Shown: in pieces, positions 7,684-16,383 of the stretch
How positions within the stretch are numbered: the first letter of the stretch is position 1
Layout: every line of letters starts with the position of its first letter
Origin: DATBGO01 sp050011895
GTDB lineage: Bacteria > Actinomycetota > Actinomycetes > Streptosporangiales > Streptosporangiaceae
Length of the DNA stretch: 64,000 bases
NCBI GenBank assembly: GCA_050011895.1
Contig: JBEKIF010000020.1
Location: 1-64,000, forward strand
Direction: 5' to 3'
Notes under the pieces: generated by a model
Told to the model about the DNA's origin: nothing
The model's database searches: none
What the model saw: only the letters and a program-made list of their open reading frames with translations
Program-made: the position numbers and the translations under genes

Positions 7684-8724
7684 ATGCGGCTTGCCGTGGT
7701 CAAGGCCAGCACCCTGCCCCTGCGCGCTAGCCGGCAGCGGGCCCGTACCGCGATCGCCCTCATTTCGGCCGCCTTGCTGATCGCAGGATGTCAGCTGGGG
7801 AGCAGCTCGGCATCAGGCGGAACTCAGGGAACACTCACCGTCGGAGTGGTCCAGGGCATCGGCAACGCACCGCTCTACATCGGCCTGGAGCAGGGGCTGT
7901 TCCGGCAACACGGCCTGAGTGTCACGGTCAAGAGCTTCGATACGGCTACCGCCGAGTTCTCGGCGCTGACCAGCGGTCGCATCGATGTCGCGGCCGGCGA
8001 CTATGCCGACTTCCTGTACAAGGAGTCCACCTCAGGCACGTCGTTGCGGCTCATCGCGGACGGCTACGACGCGGCGCCGAACGTGATGGAAGTGCTCACC
8101 CTGCCGAATTCAGGGATCACGACGCCAGCGGATCTGCAGAACAAGAAGGTCGCCACGCCCGAGCCGGATGCGATCCCCGCAAGCGGCAACGGCAGCATCA
8201 GCGGCGTTCCCTACAGCATGGAGATGCTGGCGACCGAGTCGGTCCTGGAAAGCGATGGCGTGAGCCCGTCTGCCGTGACCTGGAAGCCGACCGCGATGCA
8301 GAACATGCTCAGCGAGCTGAGCAGCGGCAAGGTTGACGCGATCCTGGTGACCGAGCCGTACATCTTCGAGGCGGAGGCACGGCTCGGCGCGACCGAGGTG
8401 CTCGACTCATGCAGCGGCGTGACCGCCGGCCTGCCGCTGTCCGGATACTTCAGCCTGAGTTCCTTCGCCCAGCGAAATGGGCCGAATCTGCGGGCCTTCC
8501 AGGCCGCCGTCCTGGCGGCGCAGACCGAGGCCGCAATGCGCGGGCCGGTGACAGCCGCACTGCCGCGTGCCGCAGGCATGACCGCGCAGGACGCCGCGCT
8601 CGTCAGCCTCGGGGTCTACCCGACCTTCCTCAATATCGGCCAGGTGCAGCGCGTCGCGCAGCTCCTTTACGACGCGGGCGTCACCAGTAGTCTCGTCGAT
8701 GTGCGGGGCATGGCCTCCGGCTGA
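7684..8724 (+). CDS. ABC transporter substrate-binding lipoprotein, SsuA/NMT1-like
   Basis: This 346-residue secreted lipoprotein has a signal helix ending in the lipobox LIAGC (about residues 29-33). The mature part has the NMT1/SsuA fold signature near its start (GNAPLYIGLEQGLFRQHGL) and later GRIDVAAGDYADF and GKVDAILVTEP. Relatives bind alkanesulfonates, taurine, thiamine or pyrimidine precursors and small aromatic acids. The ATG at 7684 has an AAAGGAG site 6 nt before it. No permease or ATPase of this class lies next to it, so it is an orphan binding protein within this window. The ligand cannot be named. Confidence 0.82.
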   Translation: MRLAVVKASTLPLRASRQRARTAIALISAALLIAGCQLGSSSASGGTQGTLTVGVVQGIGNAPLYIGLEQGLFRQHGLSVTVKSFDTATAEFSALTSGRIDVAAGDYADFLYKESTSGTSLRLIADGYDAAPNVMEVLTLPNSGITTPADLQNKKVATPEPDAIPASGNGSISGVPYSMEMLATESVLESDGVSPSAVTWKPTAMQNMLSELSSGKVDAILVTEPYIFEAEARLGATEVLDSCSGVTAGLPLSGYFSLSSFAQRNGPNLRAFQAAVLAAQTEAAMRGPVTAALPRAAGMTAQDAALVSLGVYPTFLNIGQVQRVAQLLYDAGVTSSLVDVRGMASG

Positions 8725-8742
8725 GCCGGCCGTTTCAGCCCG

Positions 8743-9513
8743 TCAGTACGCCATCCAGCCGCCGTCGACCATAAGCTGAGCGCCGCTGATATAGCTGGCG
8801 CTGTCGGAGGCCAGGAAAGCGACGGCGGCCGCGACGTCGCGGGGCTCCCCGAGCCGCCAGAAAGGCGTCCGCGAGGTCACGTAGGCGGCCGGGCCCTCCT
8901 CCTGACTGAGATCGCCTGGCGCGCCCGTGACGACCTTTCCTGGCGCGACCGAATTACAGATGATGCCGTCTCGCCCGTATTCGACCGCAATCTGGCGGGT
9001 CAGCTGGCCAAGGCCGCCTTTGCTGACCGCGTACGCGGAATGGCCGGGCGCACCCACCATTCCGTGCTGTGACGTGATGTTGATGATCCGGCCCCGGGCG
9101 TCGGCCCGCAGCGGCTGGCGCAGCATCTGCCTGATCGCTTCGCGGCAGAGCATGAACGGGCCGCGGAGGTTCACCGCGATGATGGCGTCGAAGTCGGCGT
9201 CGGCGGTGTCCAGCAGGGGCTTGGAGTGCGGACCTGCCAGCACCGCGTTGTTGACCAGGACATCAAGCGTTCCGGTTCGCGCTACGGCCTGGGCTACCAG
9301 CCGCTCGCAGTCGTCGCGACGCGACACGTCCGCACGGACGTACTCGCAATCGCCGCCATCGCGCCTGATGACCTCGTCGGTGGGCGCACCACCGGTCAGC
9401 GGCTCCCTGCGCAGATCGGCGAGAAGTACCGAGAAGCCGTCGCCGGCCAGCCGGCCAGCTATCGCGCGGCCGATCCCGGATGACGAACCGGTCACTACGG
9501 CAGAACTCGGCAC
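8743..9513 (-). CDS. Short-chain dehydrogenase/reductase (classical SDR)
   Basis: This 256-residue enzyme has all classical SDR motifs: the cofactor loop TGSSSGIG near residue 8, DVS/NNA (LVNNAVLAGP), the catalytic Ser in NITSQHG, YAVSK, and the C-terminal GAQLMVDGGWMAY. It has the typical length and FabG-like fold, with NAD(P) as cofactor; the substrate is unknown. The GTG start is preceded by TATACT with a 6-nt gap, which suggests a leaderless transcript. It lies head to head with the TudS-related gene at 9594, with only 80 bp between them. Confidence 0.88.
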   Translation of the reverse strand: MPSSAVVTGSSSGIGRAIAGRLAGDGFSVLLADLRREPLTGGAPTDEVIRRDGGDCEYVRADVSRRDDCERLVAQAVARTGTLDVLVNNAVLAGPHSKPLLDTADADFDAIIAVNLRGPFMLCREAIRQMLRQPLRADARGRIINITSQHGMVGAPGHSAYAVSKGGLGQLTRQIAVEYGRDGIICNSVAPGKVVTGAPGDLSQEEGPAAYVTSRTPFWRLGEPRDVAAAVAFLASDSASYISGAQLMVDGGWMAY

Positions 9514-9593
9514 CCGCCGAGTATAGGGCGCGGTGCCGGGCCGCGGCAGCAGGCCGGCGGTGCCCGCTTCGATGACGCCGCTAAGCTCAGCCC

Positions 9594-10139
9594 ATGGCTG
9601 TCGCGTTCGTTGCCCACTGCCTGCTGAACCAGAACTCCAAGGTGGGCGACGGCGCGCATTGCAGTGGCGTCTACTCCCCGATCGTGGACGTGCTCCGCCG
9701 GAAGGGCTGGCGGATCGAGCAGATGCCGTGCCCGGAGCTGGGTTTCACCGGCCTGAACCGGTTCTGGGCGGTACGCGAGCAGCTCGACACCGCTGGCTAC
9801 CGGCGGCACTGCCAGCGGCTGGCCGCAACCGTGGCGGACGTGATCGGGCTGCGCGCAGGCCAGGGCGAAGACATCGTCCTGATCGGCGTCGAGGGAAGTC
9901 CGTCGATGGGCGTGCGGATCACCAGCTCGGATCCCTCCAGGGGCGGCCGGCCGGAATGGCCTGAGGGCGTCGGCGAGCACACCGCCGGGGAGGGGGTCTT
10001 CGTCGAGGAACTGCGGCTTGAGCTGGAACGTCGCGGCCTCGCCTACCCTCGCGTCGCCGGTGAGACGCACGCGCTGGCCGGCCACGATGAGGAAACGCAG
10101 CGAGAACAGCTCGAGGCCGTCCTGGATAACAGCCCGTGA
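9594..10139 (+). CDS. TudS-related putative desulfidase (DUF523 superfamily)
   Basis: This 181-residue protein resembles the family described as TudS-related putative desulfidases. TudS removes sulfur from 2-thiouracil using a [4Fe-4S] cluster. Visible landmarks are AHCLLNQN (Cys9), a second Cys at 23, and PCPELGF (Cys46). The third cluster position, SPSC in relatives, reads EGSPSMGV here, so that Cys is replaced by Met. The cluster may be absent or ligated differently. TAAGCT lies 6 nt before the ATG, predicting a leaderless mRNA. The next gene starts 4 nt inside its end (GTGA). The hydantoinase-like gene at 16.4 kb offers a pyrimidine-degradation context. Confidence 0.68.
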   Translation: MAVAFVAHCLLNQNSKVGDGAHCSGVYSPIVDVLRRKGWRIEQMPCPELGFTGLNRFWAVREQLDTAGYRRHCQRLAATVADVIGLRAGQGEDIVLIGVEGSPSMGVRITSSDPSRGGRPEWPEGVGEHTAGEGVFVEELRLELERRGLAYPRVAGETHALAGHDEETQREQLEAVLDNSP

Positions 10140-10546
10140 AGCCGGACGAGCGGTCATTCCGCATCGCGCTGGTCGCCGACCGCTACCTGAACCCGCCAGC
10201 TGGCGGCCTGGACGGACTAGCTGTCCTGGCCGAGGCAGGCTGGGGCGTACTGCAGCTGCCCACCGGGGACTACCCGGCCGAGCTCGCCGCACGGATCCTC
10301 GCTGAGGTGGCCGAGCAGCTTGAGGAGTTCAGCCGCCACGGTTATGACTTCGTCGTTGTCGGCGAGTGTGACGGGCTCCCCGGGGCGCTGGCGGCGGTCG
10401 GCCTGGCGGTTCCTGACCAGATCACTCCATCGAGCACCGCGGACCTGCTCGACTTCCTGACGGCCAGGCCGGCGCCGCCCGCCAGCAGCTGGTCATGGTT
10501 GCCTGCGGATGATCCCGCTGAGGACGCTACAGCCGGCCGGGAATGA
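10136..10546 (+). CDS. Hypothetical protein coupled to the TudS-related gene
   Basis: This 136-residue protein is not recognised. The GTG start overlaps the upstream stop (GTGA), so it is probably co-translated with the desulfidase-like protein. The N-terminal half alternates strands and helices (FRIALVADRYLNP, WGVLQLPTGDYP, YDFVVVGECDG), compatible with a small alpha/beta domain. The C-terminal 25 residues are Pro/Ala-rich and run into the convergent SMP-30 gene, overlapping it by 20 nt. It may assist the desulfidase. Confidence 0.6.
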   Translation: MKPDERSFRIALVADRYLNPPAGGLDGLAVLAEAGWGVLQLPTGDYPAELAARILAEVAEQLEEFSRHGYDFVVVGECDGLPGALAAVGLAVPDQITPSSTADLLDFLTARPAPPASSWSWLPADDPAEDATAGRE

Positions 10547-11393
10547 GCTCAAGGCCGGTGGCGTCGGTCTCGACCCGCCAGAAAGTCCCGGTGCGCTGCG
10601 ACGCCTCGATGTCCGCCTCGCGCGTCGCCGTCACGTACAGGACAGATCCGTCGAAGATGCAGTTCGTCGCGTGCTCGCCGAGCTGGATCTCATCCAGCAC
10701 CTCGCCGTCGGGCGAGATGACGGTGACGCCTCCCGAGACCGTCGTCGCCACGAACAGCCGCCCGTCGGCGGCCAAGGCCATGCCGTCTGGCACATGATCG
10801 TCGGAGAGCTGGCAGAACGTCACGGGCTTGCCGCTGTCGAGCCTGCAGACTCGGTGCGCCATGGACTCGGTCCAGCAGAGCCGCTGCTCCGCGTCGAAGG
10901 CGATCCCGTTCGGGTAGACGCCGGGCAGTTCGAGCAGCAGCTCACCGGCGCCGGACGCGTCCACGGCGAAAAGCCGTCCCGGCGACCGGACGTCGAAGCG
11001 GAAGTCCTGCTCCGAGCCCGACTCGGTGAAGTACAGCCTGCCGTCGGGGCCGAACGCGAGATCGTTCGGCCCGTAGAGCGGGTAGCCCGCCACCTCGGAG
11101 AAGAGCAGCTCGGCGGTCCCGTCCTGGAGCACCCGCTGTATCCCTGACACCGCGTCAGTGACGCCACTGCCAGGGACGTTGCCGCCCTGCGTCACATACA
11201 GCGCGCCATCGGCGCCGAGGACCGTGCCCCACGGCGAGCCGCCGGTCAGCGCGTACCTGGAAACGGCACCGTCCCGGTAGGCCAGCAGCTCGCCGGTGTT
11301 GCCGTCGCAGAACACGATCCGCCCATCGCCCATGATCGCCGGGCCCTCGGGAAACCCGAGGCCAGAGGCCAGCAGGCTGCCTGTCATCTGCAT
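10527..11393 (-). CDS. SMP-30/gluconolactonase-type lactonase
   Basis: This 288-residue six-bladed beta-propeller protein is of the SMP-30/gluconolactonase/LRE family. Typical elements are FPEGPAIMGDGRIVFCD at the start (metal-binding Glu in PEG), YGPNDLAFGPDGRLYFTES (Asn/Asp metal ligands), VYPNGIAFD and VPDGMALAADGRLFVA. These enzymes hydrolyse sugar lactones or related lactones with a bound divalent metal. It starts 12 nt after the stop of the binding-protein gene and is likely in the same transcript, linking it to the substrate of that transporter. Without a clear signal peptide it is probably cytoplasmic. Confidence 0.88.
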   Translation of the reverse strand: MQMTGSLLASGLGFPEGPAIMGDGRIVFCDGNTGELLAYRDGAVSRYALTGGSPWGTVLGADGALYVTQGGNVPGSGVTDAVSGIQRVLQDGTAELLFSEVAGYPLYGPNDLAFGPDGRLYFTESGSEQDFRFDVRSPGRLFAVDASGAGELLLELPGVYPNGIAFDAEQRLCWTESMAHRVCRLDSGKPVTFCQLSDDHVPDGMALAADGRLFVATTVSGGVTVISPDGEVLDEIQLGEHATNCIFDGSVLYVTATREADIEASQRTGTFWRVETDATGLELIPGRL

Positions 11394-11405
11394 CGTCGCC
11401 GCCGG

Positions 11406-13010
11406 TCAGACGAACGAGAAGTGCTCGAAGTCGAGGTCGGAGAGCGGCTGGCCTACCCGGGCGGCCGAGTAGCCGGTGATCTTGGTGCTGTAGGCGTCGA
11501 GGGCGTCGATGAACGCCGGGATGATGTAGCCGCCCTCGTTAAAGTCGAAGGTCATCATCTCCTGCACGATCTGCCTGCGGGTCGCCGCGTTGAGGGTCGC
11601 GTTGGCCTGGTCGTAGAGGCTGTTGTAGTAAGCGTTGTCGGTGTGCGTCTCGTTGTACGGCGATTTGGGCTGCATTGATTGCGCCACCTGGGCCAGGTAC
11701 GGCGAGTAGTTGTAGAAGTCCTGAGAGAAGGTCCAGTTCAGGTACTTGCCGGTCGCGAAGAAGGTATCGGAGTCGACCGTGTTCAGCTTGATCGTAACGT
11801 TCGCGGCCTTGGCCTGCTGGGCCAGCACCGTGGCCATGGCCACGGTCCCGGTCGCGACCGCCGACGTCGTCAGCACCACGCTGAGGTTCTCATGACCTGA
11901 CTTCTTGAGCAGGTACTTGGCCTGCGGGATATCGGTCACCCGGCGCAGCGAGCTGTCGAAGTTCGGGTCGTACGGCGAGAAGACATCCGACGCGGGAACC
12001 CCGTATCCGTCCAGGGCCGAGTCGATGAGCTGCTGCCTGTCCACCAGCAGCCGCATTGCCTGGCGAACGTTGACGTCGTTGAAGGGCGCCTGGTCCACCC
12101 GCATCGTGAACGGCGTGATCGCCCCCGTGTGCGAGGCGACCGTCCGGACGCCGCTGGTGGTGGCCAGCGACGCGAGCTGGGGGCCCTCGAGCGCGCCTGC
12201 CGCGTGGATGACCCCGGTGACCAGGGCGTCCTGCAACGCCACATTGTCGCTGAAGTCGATAATGGTGACCTCGTCGACGTACGGAAGGCCATGACGCCAG
12301 TAGTTCTTGTTCCTGGTGAATACGCTGCGCTGCTCCGGCGTGAAGCTCTGGTAAACGAACGGCCCCGTTCCGTTCGGCGTGCTCGGGTTGAAGTTGGTCG
12401 GAACGATGTAGAGGTAATACCAGAACGCGAGCTGGTCGACGAAGCTGCCGTAGGGGCTGGTCATCGGCACCTGGACGGTGAGGTTGTCGAGCGCCTTCAG
12501 CCCCTTCACGTCAATGGGACCTAGGGAGCTTGCCCCGCTGTAGGGGCCGGCGATGATCCGCCTGAACGTGAAGATGACGTCGTCGGCCGTGAGGTCCTTG
12601 CCGTCGTGGAAGGTGATGCCGGGCCGGAGGCGGATGATCCAGTTGGATGTCGAACCGTGCGGGGTGATCTCCTCCGCCAGCACGTACTCGTTCTGCGCCA
12701 GGGCGTTGAGCTGAACGAGCGGCTGATAGAGCGACTGAGCGCGGGCCGTGTCGAGATAGGTGAGTCCCTGATGCGGGTCGAGCGTGTCGTGCCCTGAGCT
12801 GCCGGACAGGCCTACCTTCAGGCTCCCGCCAGACTTCGCGACGGCCGGCGTGGCCGTTGTTCCCGGGGTGGCCTTCGAGCTGCCGCCGCACGCCGCCAGC
12901 AGGCCGCTGGCGCCAGCCGCTACTCCGGTCACGGCCAGTCCGCGGAGGAACTGGCGCCGCCCTGGTCCCTCTCCAGCGGACGACTCCGCGTTGTCTCCCG
13001 AACGATTCAC
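11406..13010 (-). CDS. Peptide/nickel-type ABC transporter substrate-binding lipoprotein (SBP_bac_5)
   Basis: This 534-residue family-5 binding protein has a twin-arginine signal (RRQFLRGLAVTG) ending in the lipobox LLAAC at about residue 40, so it is probably Tat-exported and lipidated. Family landmarks include GLTYLDTARAQSLYQPLV near the N terminus, the WIIRLRPGITFHDGKDLTADDV block and NGTGPFVYQSF. The GTG at 13010 has GGAGG 8 nt upstream. It is probably the extracellular receptor of the permeases and ATPase encoded at 17961-21930, since no other family-5 receptor is nearby. The ligand could be a peptide, sugar or amide. Confidence 0.9.
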   Translation of the reverse strand: MNRSGDNAESSAGEGPGRRQFLRGLAVTGVAAGASGLLAACGGSSKATPGTTATPAVAKSGGSLKVGLSGSSGHDTLDPHQGLTYLDTARAQSLYQPLVQLNALAQNEYVLAEEITPHGSTSNWIIRLRPGITFHDGKDLTADDVIFTFRRIIAGPYSGASSLGPIDVKGLKALDNLTVQVPMTSPYGSFVDQLAFWYYLYIVPTNFNPSTPNGTGPFVYQSFTPEQRSVFTRNKNYWRHGLPYVDEVTIIDFSDNVALQDALVTGVIHAAGALEGPQLASLATTSGVRTVASHTGAITPFTMRVDQAPFNDVNVRQAMRLLVDRQQLIDSALDGYGVPASDVFSPYDPNFDSSLRRVTDIPQAKYLLKKSGHENLSVVLTTSAVATGTVAMATVLAQQAKAANVTIKLNTVDSDTFFATGKYLNWTFSQDFYNYSPYLAQVAQSMQPKSPYNETHTDNAYYNSLYDQANATLNAATRRQIVQEMMTFDFNEGGYIIPAFIDALDAYSTKITGYSAARVGQPLSDLDFEHFSFV

Positions 13011-13129
13011 AGACGCTACCTCCACTGACGCGGAATGGACTCCGCCGCCTGCTGACAGCCGCCGGACTGCCTATTCGCATGCACCCACCGCGGCAGTCTC
13101 GGGCGGCTAGATCGGGCATTAAAGATACG

Positions 13130-13157
13130 CCGGTCATACTCTCATAAGGCAGACCGG
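13130..13157. promoter_or_regulatory. Inverted repeat upstream of the binding-protein gene
   Basis: CCGGTC and GACCGG face each other across 16 AT-rich bases (13130-13135 and 13152-13157), about 120 bp before the start of the binding-protein gene and within a locally AT-rich promoter-like patch. The spacing of one half-site per about two helical turns suits a dimeric repressor. The regulator is unknown. Confidence 0.35.
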
Positions 13158-13190
13158 AGTGCCAAATGATCATAAAGGTGCCACACGGCC

Positions 13191-14192
13191 CTATCCCAGG
13201 CAGCTGACGGGCACTGTCTGGCCGCTGGCGAGTGCTTCTTCGGCGGCCGCGGCGACCGCCAGGGTAGCGATCGCGTCCCCGGGAGCGCAGCAGACGAGGT
13301 CCGGCGCGCCCGACCTGGCCGCCGCGACGAACCGGTCCACGGAACGGTCGAATGGCCGGGCCTGCGCCACCGCCGCCACAGGCGCCCCGTTACTGACCCC
13401 GGACAGGCGGAAATGCGGATCGAGATCTAGCCGGATGGCGGCGTCGGGAGCGGTCACCTCGACCCAGTAGGAGCCCGGCAGCGCAGCACTGGTCCAGGCG
13501 ACCACGATGGTGCCCAGGCCGCCCGCCTCGAAATGCAGCACGAGGGTCACCGCGTCATCGATGTCGCCCGCCGGCCCGGTGCGGGGCGCGAGCCGGACCG
13601 ACGCGGCGGCCGCCTGGACGGCGGTGACCTCGCCTGCCAGGGCGCGCGCCAGGTCTATCTGGTGACTGCCGCGTTCGAGGAGGTTGCCGCCTCCCGCAGC
13701 GTTGTCGAGGAACCAGCTGCGGGCCTGGGTGCCGCCGACGCTCTGCCCCACCAGGCAGCCGACAGTCTGCCCGGCGAGAGCCCGCCGGGCGTCCCCGAGG
13801 ATGTCCAGGGCGCGCCACTGGTACCCGACGGCGCACACCGCGCGGCTGCCGGCCGCCGCGGCCACTATCGCGCTGGCGTCATCGAGCGAGCGGGCGATGG
13901 GCTTTTCCAGGTAGAGCGGCAGCCCGCGGTCAAGCCAGGCGATGGCGGGCTCCGCATGGGCCGCCGGAGGCGTGCAGACCCAGAGCAGGTCCAGGTCGGC
14001 GGTGCCAAGCATCGCCCGCCAGTCGGAGAAGACAGCCGCGCCGCTCGCTGCCGCGGTTTCGAGGGCCAGCGCGCGATCGAGGTCGCAGACCGCGCTCACT
14101 GTCACGTCAGGCCGGCGCGCGAGCGTCTGCGCGTGCAGGCGCCCGATCCAGCCAGCCCCGATGATGCCCGCCCTGAGCGGCCGGGCGGTCAG
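13191..14192 (-). CDS. Gfo/Idh/MocA-family oxidoreductase with probable CTG start
   Basis: This 333-residue NAD(P)-dependent oxidoreductase has the Rossmann motif GIIGAGWIGRLHAQ near residue 9, LLWVCTPPAAHAE, and the catalytic-region EKPIAR. These lie in a frame that is open back into the upstream gene but has no ATG or GTG before the motif. The first GTG, at 14105, would delete the nucleotide-binding loop. The only fitting start is CTG at 14192, which overlaps the upstream TGA (CTGA) and has GGAG 5 nt before it. Relatives oxidise or epimerise sugars and inositols. It is the last gene of the 16140-13191 operon. Confidence 0.8.
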   Translation of the reverse strand: MTARPLRAGIIGAGWIGRLHAQTLARRPDVTVSAVCDLDRALALETAAASGAAVFSDWRAMLGTADLDLLWVCTPPAAHAEPAIAWLDRGLPLYLEKPIARSLDDASAIVAAAAGSRAVCAVGYQWRALDILGDARRALAGQTVGCLVGQSVGGTQARSWFLDNAAGGGNLLERGSHQIDLARALAGEVTAVQAAAASVRLAPRTGPAGDIDDAVTLVLHFEAGGLGTIVVAWTSAALPGSYWVEVTAPDAAIRLDLDPHFRLSGVSNGAPVAAVAQARPFDRSVDRFVAAARSGAPDLVCCAPGDAIATLAVAAAAEEALASGQTVPVSCLG

Positions 14193-15154
14193 GAGAACTC
14201 CAGCAGGATCTTCCCCGACTTCCCGGGCTGCGCGAGATAGTCAAATGCCTCAGTGACCGCCGCCGCGGGGAACACCCGGTCGATCTTCGGCAGCGCCCGG
14301 CCCGCGGCCAGCAGCGGGACCACCGAGCGCGCGAACGCCTGCACCGCCGCGGCCTTCTCCTCCACCGGCCTGGCCCTGAGCATCGTGCCGTACAGGCTGG
14401 CCCGCTTCGCCATCAGGCTGCGAAGCGAGATGCCGGTCTGCTCGCCGCCGATAGTGCCGACCACCACGATCCGTCCCTTCGTCGCGAGGATGCCGAAGTC
14501 GAGCTCGAGGTTGGGCGCGCCGACCAGTTCGAGCACCACATCAGCGCCGCCGAGCTCGGCCAGCTGATCGGCCGCCGTCTCCGGCGAGACCACCAGCGCG
14601 CCCGCCTCGGCGTGCATCCCGGCCCGGTCCGGCGACCGGACGTTGGCGACAACCCGGGCCCCGGCCGCGAGGCCGAGCTGCACTCCGGCCGATCCCACCG
14701 CCCCGTTGGCGCCGTTGACGAGCAGCACCTCGCCGAGCCCGAGCCCGGCCCTGGTGAAGACCGCGTCATGGGCGGTGATGTAGGCCTCAGGAACCGCGGC
14801 CGCGACATCCTCGGCCAGCTGGTCGGGGACCGCGGCGACGTGCCGCTCATGCACGCACACCCGGTCAGCGAGCCCGCCGCCGCCCACGACGCCGAACGCC
14901 CGGTCGCCGACCCGCCAGGCCTGCACCCCGGACCCCACCGCATCGATGACACCGGCTACTTCGAGCCCGGGTATGTCCTGCGGCGCCCCGGCCGGAGCGG
15001 GATAGCTGCCCATGCGCTGCGCCACGTCAGCCCAGTTGATACCGGCAAACCGGGCCGCTATCCGGACCTCCTGCGCGGCGGGCTCAGGGTCCGGGCGATC
15101 CTGCACGCTGACGACCTCGTTGCCGCCATGCCCGGTGAACGTCACGGCTCTCAT
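14189..15154 (-). CDS. Zinc-free quinone oxidoreductase-like (MDR family) enzyme
   Basis: This 321-residue medium-chain dehydrogenase/reductase is close to quinone oxidoreductases. It starts MRAVTFTGHGGNEV, contains FAGINWADVAQRMGSYP, VAGVIDAVGSGVQAWRVGDR and the cofactor loop NGANGAVGSAGVQL, where an Asn-rich start suggests NADPH. The structural zinc cysteines of alcohol dehydrogenases are missing, as expected for this branch. The ATG at 15154 has GGGAGG 8 nt upstream and overlaps the deacetylase stop by 4 nt. It probably reduces an unsaturated carbonyl in the local pathway. Confidence 0.87.
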   Translation of the reverse strand: MRAVTFTGHGGNEVVSVQDRPDPEPAAQEVRIAARFAGINWADVAQRMGSYPAPAGAPQDIPGLEVAGVIDAVGSGVQAWRVGDRAFGVVGGGGLADRVCVHERHVAAVPDQLAEDVAAAVPEAYITAHDAVFTRAGLGLGEVLLVNGANGAVGSAGVQLGLAAGARVVANVRSPDRAGMHAEAGALVVSPETAADQLAELGGADVVLELVGAPNLELDFGILATKGRIVVVGTIGGEQTGISLRSLMAKRASLYGTMLRARPVEEKAAAVQAFARSVVPLLAAGRALPKIDRVFPAAAVTEAFDYLAQPGKSGKILLEFS

Positions 15155-16140
15155 TCCGGACCGCCTCCCGTCGGGGATCGGCCAGGCAGCGGCGAGGCCG
15201 CGGCTGGCTGATCCCACTCGGCGTGATGGTGGAGCCACCATCGCGCGATGTCCAGCCGCCGCATGAAGCGAACGTCCGGGCGGGACTGCACGTACTCAAT
15301 GAAATCGCGGACCGCCGAGGCCCGGCCGGCCTGGCCGCTCCAGCGCTCGTGCAGCCCCACCGTCATCATCCGGGCGCCGTGGCCCGCGGCAGCCTCGTCG
15401 CAGAGATAGTCGACGGCCGCGCGCAGGTTCTCGAAGAAATGTCGCGGCGTGCCGAAGGTGGGGTTCAGCAGGTACCTGACGTCGTTGTAGACCTTAGAGT
15501 AGGGCACGACGAGGAACGGCACGGAGCCCACGCCGACGAAGTAAGGCAGCTCGTCATTGCAAGCGTCGGAGTCATAGAGGAACCCGCCCTCCTCGACGAG
15601 CAGGTCCCTAGTGTGCACGCTCGGGAACGAGCGCACGTACCAGCCGAGCGGGCGCTCTCCGGTGAGCCGCCCGATCGACTCGATCGCCCGGTACAGGTGG
15701 TCTCGTTCCTGTTCCCTGGTCAGCTCCGAGTTCTCGGTCCAGCGCCAGCCATGGGCAAGGACGTCATGGCCCGCCTCGCAGATCCACTCGGCGACCGCCG
15801 GATTGCGCTCAAGGGCAACGGCGCAGGCGCCGACGGTGACCGGCACCTCGTACCTGTCCATGAGCCGGGCCAGCCGCCAGATCCCGGCCCTGCTGCCGAA
15901 TTCGAAATGCGTCTCGGTCCCGATGTCCCTGATGTGCGCGCCCACCTGATAGGAGTACTCGCCCCAGCTGTCGTTACGTTCATCCCCGTCGAGCAGCGAG
16001 TACTCTGCGCCGGACTCGTAGTTGATCACGACGTTCACGACCAGGCTGGCATCGCCTGGCCAGCGCACCCGCGGCGGCCGCCGGCCGTAGCCGACGAAGT
16101 CGCGAACCGGGCCGGGCGGCCGCCCGCCGTCATGATCCAC
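15151..16140 (-). CDS. Polysaccharide-deacetylase-family protein, PuuE/allantoinase-like
   Basis: This 329-residue NodB-type (CE4) protein most resembles the PuuE-like allantoinase/urate-catabolism branch. It begins with VGYGRRPPRVRWPGDASLVVNVVINYE, has GAEYSLLDGDE, then EAGHDVLAHGWRW with a metal-type His, and YVRSFPSVHTRDLL. The extended N-terminal strand and lack of a signal peptide fit cytoplasmic amide hydrolysis rather than cell-wall deacetylation. First gene of a coupled operon (4-nt overlap with the next), it diverges from the hydantoinase-like gene across 243 bp. That pairing supports a ureide, hydantoin or similar cyclic-amide substrate. Confidence 0.82.
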   Translation of the reverse strand: MDHDGGRPPGPVRDFVGYGRRPPRVRWPGDASLVVNVVINYESGAEYSLLDGDERNDSWGEYSYQVGAHIRDIGTETHFEFGSRAGIWRLARLMDRYEVPVTVGACAVALERNPAVAEWICEAGHDVLAHGWRWTENSELTREQERDHLYRAIESIGRLTGERPLGWYVRSFPSVHTRDLLVEEGGFLYDSDACNDELPYFVGVGSVPFLVVPYSKVYNDVRYLLNPTFGTPRHFFENLRAAVDYLCDEAAAGHGARMMTVGLHERWSGQAGRASAVRDFIEYVQSRPDVRFMRRLDIARWWLHHHAEWDQPAAASPLPGRSPTGGGPE

Positions 16141-16383
16141 CGTACCCCCGTCCAGGCACCGGCTGCCCGCGTGTTCGTCGGGCCGGCTCCGCGCAGCTGG
16201 CCGGGCCCGGCCGTCGCGCCTGCTGCGCGCTCAGCCCGCCCGCCGAGCGGTGGCAGCCAGCATAGAGATCCCGGCACTATGTCAACAACTACGGCGCCCT
16301 ATCCGAAATGAGGCGGCGGCCCGCCGGAAAGGTGCGATGCCATCAACCTCGATAGGAGTTCAGCCGCCGTCAATGTCACCGCG

